NCBI RefSeq assembly: GCF_022581195.2
Contig: NC_061467.1
Coordinates: 6,882,001 to 6,946,000 of the forward strand
Length of the DNA stretch: 64,000 nt
From: Helicoverpa zea
Taxonomy: Eukaryota; Arthropoda; Insecta; Lepidoptera; Noctuidae
Reading direction: 5' to 3'
Numbering within the stretch: the stretch's first letter is position 1; every line of letters starts with the position of its first letter. Shown one piece after another: positions 58,842-64,000 of this stretch. Below the pieces are notes generated by a model. It was not told where the DNA came from. It worked only from the letters and a program-made list of their open reading frames with translations, and made no database searches. Position numbers and translations under genes: made by a program.

Positions 58842-61800
58842 ATGAGCCACCAACTATCTGAGGGGTCTCTTGAGGTAAGTTTCTACAAATTATAGTAACG
58901 GCACATTGAAATAGATTTTAATTTTAAAAAGATTTAAGAATAATCATCGAAATTCTTGCTAACATAATTGCCTCACAATACTTTATTGGAAATGTTAACG
59001 TACTTGAATGTCGTGCAATTGTGAAGACAAACAGGTTACAACTTGTCGTTGAAATCTCTCGCAAAGTTATTATTCGCTTATTAGATGTATGATGCGATTT
59101 TACTTTTGCAATATGAAAGGCACTCCAAATCTACAATCTTTCATACTATAAATCTTTAGAAGCATTGCTTTTTAATAAGTACTTAATTATATGAACATGT
59201 TTTGTACTGAATCATGTCATAATATGAATTGTTAGAAAAATATAGAATCAACATAATAACTATTGTTAAATATTATACAAGACATTGTATTGCAGTAATG
59301 GTTGTATTTTTCAGTTATTTGTAACTGAGGGTAGAATAAAACATCATTGTACTTAAATTAGGATACATACATAAACCTATTTAATCATTATTTGTACACC
59401 TACTACCAGTAATCTATCTATTTAAAATCGACTCCATCCAAACGTTGTCTGTAAGAGATTGCTTTTGAGCGATAAGACTGCCTGTTGTACTCACACATAT
59501 TTGTTTGTAATGTCCTTGTCTATGTTTGTTTTGGTGTACAATAAATAATATTCTATCTATCTATCTCAAAACCAAAGAGGGTGACAAGTTTACTTATAGC
59601 GGGATAAAACATATTCCTTAAACTTGCAGGTGATAATGAATGGAGGAGTGTATGATAAGCCCATAATGCAAGTGTTGGGCAGTAAGAAGATTCAGGGAAG
59701 TGGTGCCAACGAGAGGTTCCGGCTCCTCGTATCTGATGGCAAGCATTCACACAGCTTTGCCATGCTGGCCACACAACTGAATGACAAGCTGATATCTGGG
59801 GAACTGTCTGATTACTCTGTTGTACAGATTGATCGATTTGTTACATCACTGCTGAAAAATACTGGCAAAGGCGAAAAGTATGTGTAACTCTTAGACCATA
59901 TACAGAAAGAAAGCCGATAAGCACTTAAAAGTTTCAGCTTCTTCCAGCTTTCTTTCTGTATACAGCCTTATACTTTGCATTCATTGTAATTATTAATTGT
60001 AATCTCTAAATAAATTAACAAATTAGTAGAAATTATTATTTTTCTCAAAACAAAGGTGTGTATTAGATTTAACTTTAATACCATAATTTGTTCCTTCATA
60101 ATTATTTTTCTCTCCATTTTGACCATAACAGTAAATGAAGAAGGTTTTCACTGTCAAGAAACACTCAAATATATTTATGCACACATATATGTTGGCTAAT
60201 TATTCTGTACTGCACTCCACAGGCGTGTGATGATCATCTTGGATATCACAATAGTAGCTCCTGGCAGCACAGTGGGGAAGAAGCTTGGCAACCCTGTGAC
60301 TTGGACAGAGGAGTCCGCTGCAGCTGCACCACCAGCCAAATCCATGCCTACACCTGCCCCTCGTCCCAACCCAGCCCCAGTTCCCACGTCACTGCCTACT
60401 CCTTCAGCAAATCTTGATTCCAGTATACTGTCTTCACAGATGACACATCCAATTGCCAGTCTCAGTCCATACCAGAATAAGTAAGATTTTATGCATACCT
60501 TCATCAAATTATTCTCATACAATTTAGCACATTGTCATCTCAGCCATAGAATATCTACTGCTGAATATAGTTTTACATATTGATTTCTATTTAGCTCAGA
60601 TACTACACAAAGGATTTTCTTCTTCTTTAACACACTTGCTCTTGTCAGCCCAGCTTCCAATATTTCTGATTATTTTCAAAATCTGAAATGAATTAGAACA
60701 TCATTTTGTATATTATTTATTTGTCAGGTGGGTGATAAAAGCTCGCGTTATGTCTAAATCGGACATACGCACGTGGAACAACGCGCGCGGTGAAGGCAAA
60801 CTCTTCAGTATGGACCTGTGCGACGACAGCGGAGAGATCAGGGCTACAGCATTTAAGAACGAATGTGATAAGTTCTATGATATGATACAGGTAAGGCTCA
60901 CATCCCCACACAGGCCCCAAATTCAATTTTTTTTGGGGGTATAGAGACTATTATATAAGTCATACTGTAATGTTGAAACATTACAGTAAACATTACAGTA
61001 TGACTTATATATGTAATGTTTCAACATTACAGTATGTGTTATATGATAATAGTTATAAATGCTTCCATTCATGTAATCTGATTGAAGTGCTAAATCGTTT
61101 TTGTTTTTAACAATTACAAGATTCTCCTAATTCATGACCTTTTATCTTCAGGTGGACAAAGTATACTACATAAGTCGCTGTCAGCTGAAAACAGCTAATA
61201 AACAATACACCACAATGAAAAATGACTATGAAATGACATTCACAGCTAACACAGTAGTTGCAGAGTGTATGGAAGATGCTTCCAGTGTACCGAGCATCAA
61301 ATTTGATTTTGTACCAATTAATGATATTGCTGCAAAAAGTGTGGACACCTTATTGGGTAAGAAAAATCTTGCCATATGTATTTTTTTTAAACTTTTATTA
61401 ATTATTAGCTGTTCTCCCGCAGTTTTACCCGCGTCCCATGGGAACTGCTGCCCGTATAAAACTTAGGAATAGTGTAGCCACCCTAAAGTGAAAAAAAAAT
61501 CAAATTGGTTCAGTAATTTCAGAGTCCTTATGGTACAAACAAACAAAAAAGTTTTCTCTTTATTATTTTAGTATAAAAAGAATTTTCTTTTTCTTTGTTT
61601 TCAGATGTGGTTGGTGTATGCAAGGCAGCTTCAGATCTCCAAGAGTTGACTGCTAGGAGTACAGGAAAGTTGCTTAAAAAGAGGGAGCTTACCCTTGTCG
61701 ACAATTCAGGTGGTGCGGTTAGTAAACATTTTCAAATATTTCGTTTGATAATCCCATAATGGTGAGAATCAATTACTACATACACATACATCTACATACT

Positions 61801-63165
61801 TAGTTGAACATTTTACCTTACAGGTTGTCCTAACAATGTGGGGCAAGGAAGCTGAAAATTTCGATAGCAACACAAACCCAGTGATTGCTGTAAAAGTGAG
61901 TAACAACAAAATACTACTTTTGAATAAACTATTAATTTCTTGATATACAACGTTTTGCCATTAGAATTTAACACATTAGAAAACATAAATTGATTAAACA
62001 TTGTTCATTGCAGAGTGCCCGTTTGGCGGAGTTTAACGGCAGCAAGTCCCTGTCTTGCCTGGCCAGCACTATGATCAGACTGAACCCCGACTTGCCCGAA
62101 GCACACAAGCTGAGAGGCTGGTACGATAATGGCGGCGCTGATATGGAGATCGTCAATATTTCCGCCAGGTAACATGTTCAGACATCTGTATGTCAGGATA
62201 GACGCCAAATATGCTGTACCGATTAGGAATCCCCTTCCATGGAAATCTATTTTCATTTCGAAAGTCTCGTACTATCGCATGGCTCCTTTCGGAAAGTCTT
62301 AGGAAAATGCAGCAGGTCTACTACTAATATCATGTTGAATATTTAAGGGTCGGAGGCTACAGTGGAGGCAGTAACGAATGGATCACATTCTCTGACGCGG
62401 AAGCTCGGCAGCTCGGCTCTGGAGACAAAGGCGACTACTTCAGTCTACTCGGAGTTCTCACATTTACGTTCGCGGACAATGCGGTCTACAAAGCGTGTCC
62501 ACAAGAACAGTGCAACAAGAAACTTGTCGACCAAGAAAATGGACTCTACAGATGCGAGAAGTGCAATAGAGAATATCCTAATTACAAATATAGACTTTTA
62601 TTGGGGGTAAGTGTTTCATAAACTAGGCAAAGGTGCAAGAGATTCAATATGATTATATTTAGTGAGGTAAAATAAACTTTATCTATGTACACTAAGATCC
62701 AAAATGCTCTTTGTTACAGGCAAATGTATCAGATGCAACAGGAGACCAGCGTATAACGGCTTTCAATGAAGCCGCAGAGGCGATGCTCGGCAAGAACGTC
62801 GCAGAAATCGGCCGTCTGTTTGAATACGACAAGACAACATACACGCAGATGTTTGAAGAAGTCAAGTTCAGGACTTTCGTGTTCAAGTTCCGCACTAAAA
62901 TGGAGACTTATAATGTAAGTACGCTGATTGACCATATACCATATGACACCTACCCATGCACAAAGCGCCTTACTTTTGCAAGATTGACTTGCAAATGCGG
63001 TTTATATTAAGCTCTTCTGTATAATTTTTAACTTATTTTGTTTTTTTTTTTCAGGATGAGGCCCGCCTAAAAACCCTAGTTGTCAACGTTCAGCCAGTAG
63101 ACTATAAGGATGCCAACAAAAGACTCATTGCCAGCATAAAAGCTCTCTCAGGGGTTGAAGTATAG
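58842..63165 (+). CDS. RPA1: Replication protein A large subunit (RPA1/RPA70), 11 exons, 603 aa
   Basis: Exons 58842-58874, 59630-59877, 60223-60480, 60728-60890, 61152-61356, 61605-61717, 61824-61895, 62014-62168, 62348-62606, 62720-62914 and 63055-63165 join in phase. RPA1 is the main ssDNA-binding subunit of the nuclear RPA heterotrimer in replication, repair and checkpoint signalling. The N-terminal OB fold (about 1-112) is followed by a Pro/Ala-rich linker (about 113-160). DNA-binding domains A and B (about 175-420) include 'WVIKARVMSKSDIRTWNNA' and 'KLRGWYDN'. Domain C (about 430-600) has a canonical zinc ribbon C466-x4-C471-x13-C485-x2-C488. The length is close to 616 in human. ATG context CAAAATGAG suits insects. 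AATAAA is at 63250-63255. Confidence 0.96.
59435..59570 (+). repeat. LINE 3' tail in RPA1 intron 1
   Basis: 'gtctgtaagagattgctttt' + 'gagcgataagactgcctgtt' and 'gtacaataaataatattcta' resemble a lepidopteran LINE 3'UTR, with a CTAT simple repeat at the end. It lies about 60 nt before RPA1 exon 2. Confidence 0.55.
60953..61010. repeat. Perfect 22-bp inverted repeat in RPA1 intron 4
   Basis: Left arm 60953-60974 (ATATAAGTCATACTGTAATG + TT) and right arm 60989-61010 are perfect reverse complements with a 14-nt loop. A second, shorter hairpin (TGTAATGTT-tc-AACATTACA) follows at 61012-61031 and repeats part of the arm. It could be a tiny foldback MITE. Confidence 0.8.
61409..61575 (-). repeat. Diverged Helitron-like copy in RPA1 intron 5
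   Basis: 'tagctgttctcccgcagttt' then 'tacccgcgtcccatgggaac', and a right side 'acaaacaaacaaaaaagttt' match the family at 41012-41208 in the same orientation, with many changes. Confidence 0.5.
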
Positions 63166-63249
63166 TGTTAGTCCTTAATTCTAATCCTACAAATATTCTG
63201 TAAGAAGTGTTAAGTCCCATGATAATAATTCCACTTATAAAATGTGATA

Positions 63250-63255
63250 AATAAA
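63250..63255 (+). terminator. RPA1 poly(A) signal candidate
   Basis: AATAAA 85 nt after the RPA1 stop codon. A further copy lies at about 63340. Confidence 0.5.
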
Positions 63256-63386
63256 ATTGATCATGAATGTATTAAAGTACCAATTTGTTTTGTTTAAATT
63301 AGGCAAGTGTTGAACACAGAACCTGCTATTTTTTGTCAATAAATGTAGTTTTCTTGATTACCAAGGTGTTTTTATTTTATTATAAC

Positions 63387-63490
63387 TGAGCTGTTTTTCT
63401 GCAGCTTAATCGCGTCCCGTGGGAACTACTGCCCATACCCGGATAAAATATAGTCTTTGTTACTTGAGGATAACGTAGCCGTGTGCGTTA
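63387..63490 (-). repeat. Helitron-like fragment downstream of RPA1
   Basis: 'gcttaatcgcgtcccgtggg' then 'aactactgcccatacccgga' and 'taaaatatagtctttgttac' match the family at 41012-41208. Only the CTAG-side half remains. Confidence 0.5.
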
Positions 63491-63539
63491 CCCTGGCCAG
63501 ATGTTGTCGAAAATGGTCATTTGAATCTTATAGATAATT

Positions 63540-64000
63540 AGTTGTGGGGCTTCTGCAACGGCGGATCCAGGGGGTAGGTCACAAGGTCATGACCTCCCCC
63601 TGGGCCAGTTTCAGGACCTAAGAGGACCAATAATTGAAATGGTTAAACACGATGTTTTATGTTTTTGTTATAAGTATAAGATAATTTTTATTCCGAGTGA
63701 ATAGGTATAGATACCTACATAGTTACAGGTAGAGTAGTTTTGCTGAAGAATTCGTGCTCGCAACGCTCGCTCTCTATTCTTTATTTACTCTTTATCCGTA
63801 CCCAAAAGGAGGAAACGGGACCGTGTTACTAAGAATCCGCTGTCCGGGTTGCCGTCTTAACCTATGGTGCAGGGTGTGTGAATAACCCGGGCGCCTCGAT
63901 ATCAGGGGCCGCGGGACGCCCCACCACCAGGAAATTTCGATGAAATTACACCAGTTCCACACTGTATCATGATACTGACAAAAAAGTCGCCTTCGCTTTG
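63540..64000. other. End of window, unassigned
   Basis: A GC-rich segment (about 63800-63950, 'ccgggcgcctcgatatcagg') looks like part of a repeat cut by the window edge. A short near-palindromic stretch lies at 63560-63605 ('ccagggggtaggtcacaagg' / 'tcatgacctccccctggg'). No gene is visible. Confidence 0.3.

Overview
The window reads as nuclear DNA of a lepidopteran insect (moth or butterfly). It is AT-rich, with short GC-richer coding exons, long introns and several repeat families I recognise as typical of Lepidoptera: tRNA-headed SINEs, CTAG-ended Helitron-like elements, and LINE tails ending in CAT or ATT runs. There is no operon structure. Exons were built by matching splice sites to reading phase, and phase closes exactly in every gene described.

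Four host genes, all on the + strand, can be read. (1) 17560-20547 encodes a 584-residue protein I do not recognise: acidic N-terminus, helical core, Q/N-rich linker and a C-terminal four-cysteine zinc-finger-like motif. (2) 25840-29076 encodes a complete 200-residue homologue of SPRING (C12orf49), a Golgi protein of the SREBP pathway. (3) 45170-57708 encodes gamma-glutamyltransferase in eight exons. Its start codon is not in those exons and may be split across an 11.6-kb intron (AT at 33575-33576, G at 45170). (4) 58842-63165 encodes RPA1, the large subunit of replication protein A, complete in eleven exons with 603 residues.

Mobile DNA fills most of the rest. Three transposase or reverse-transcriptase reading frames are open: a 453-residue DD82E transposase (Tc1/mariner superfamily, the group I recall as Sailor) at 23578-24939; a two-exon DD41D mariner transposase inside a 2.67-kb element with about 450-bp inverted repeats at 29143-31808; and a 923-residue LINE protein (endonuclease plus reverse transcriptase) antisense in the last GGT intron. 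The ends of the DD82E element match three short MITEs nearby. A separate 964-bp element, present twice and nearly identical, keeps what looks like the tail of a related transposase. Other elements include a solo LTR (532 bp, TATA duplication), an hAT-type MITE (8-bp duplication), two Harbinger-type MITE families (TTA duplication), several Helitron-like copies, foldback elements and a five-unit 122-bp tandem repeat.

Host genes and elements are interleaved. The mariner sits 66 bp after the SPRING stop codon, one 964-bp element ends 23 nt before a SPRING exon, and the LINE, MITEs and SINEs expand the GGT introns. The stretches 4.7-12.0 kb, 31.8-33.3 kb and 37.1-45.1 kb contain no gene I can support.
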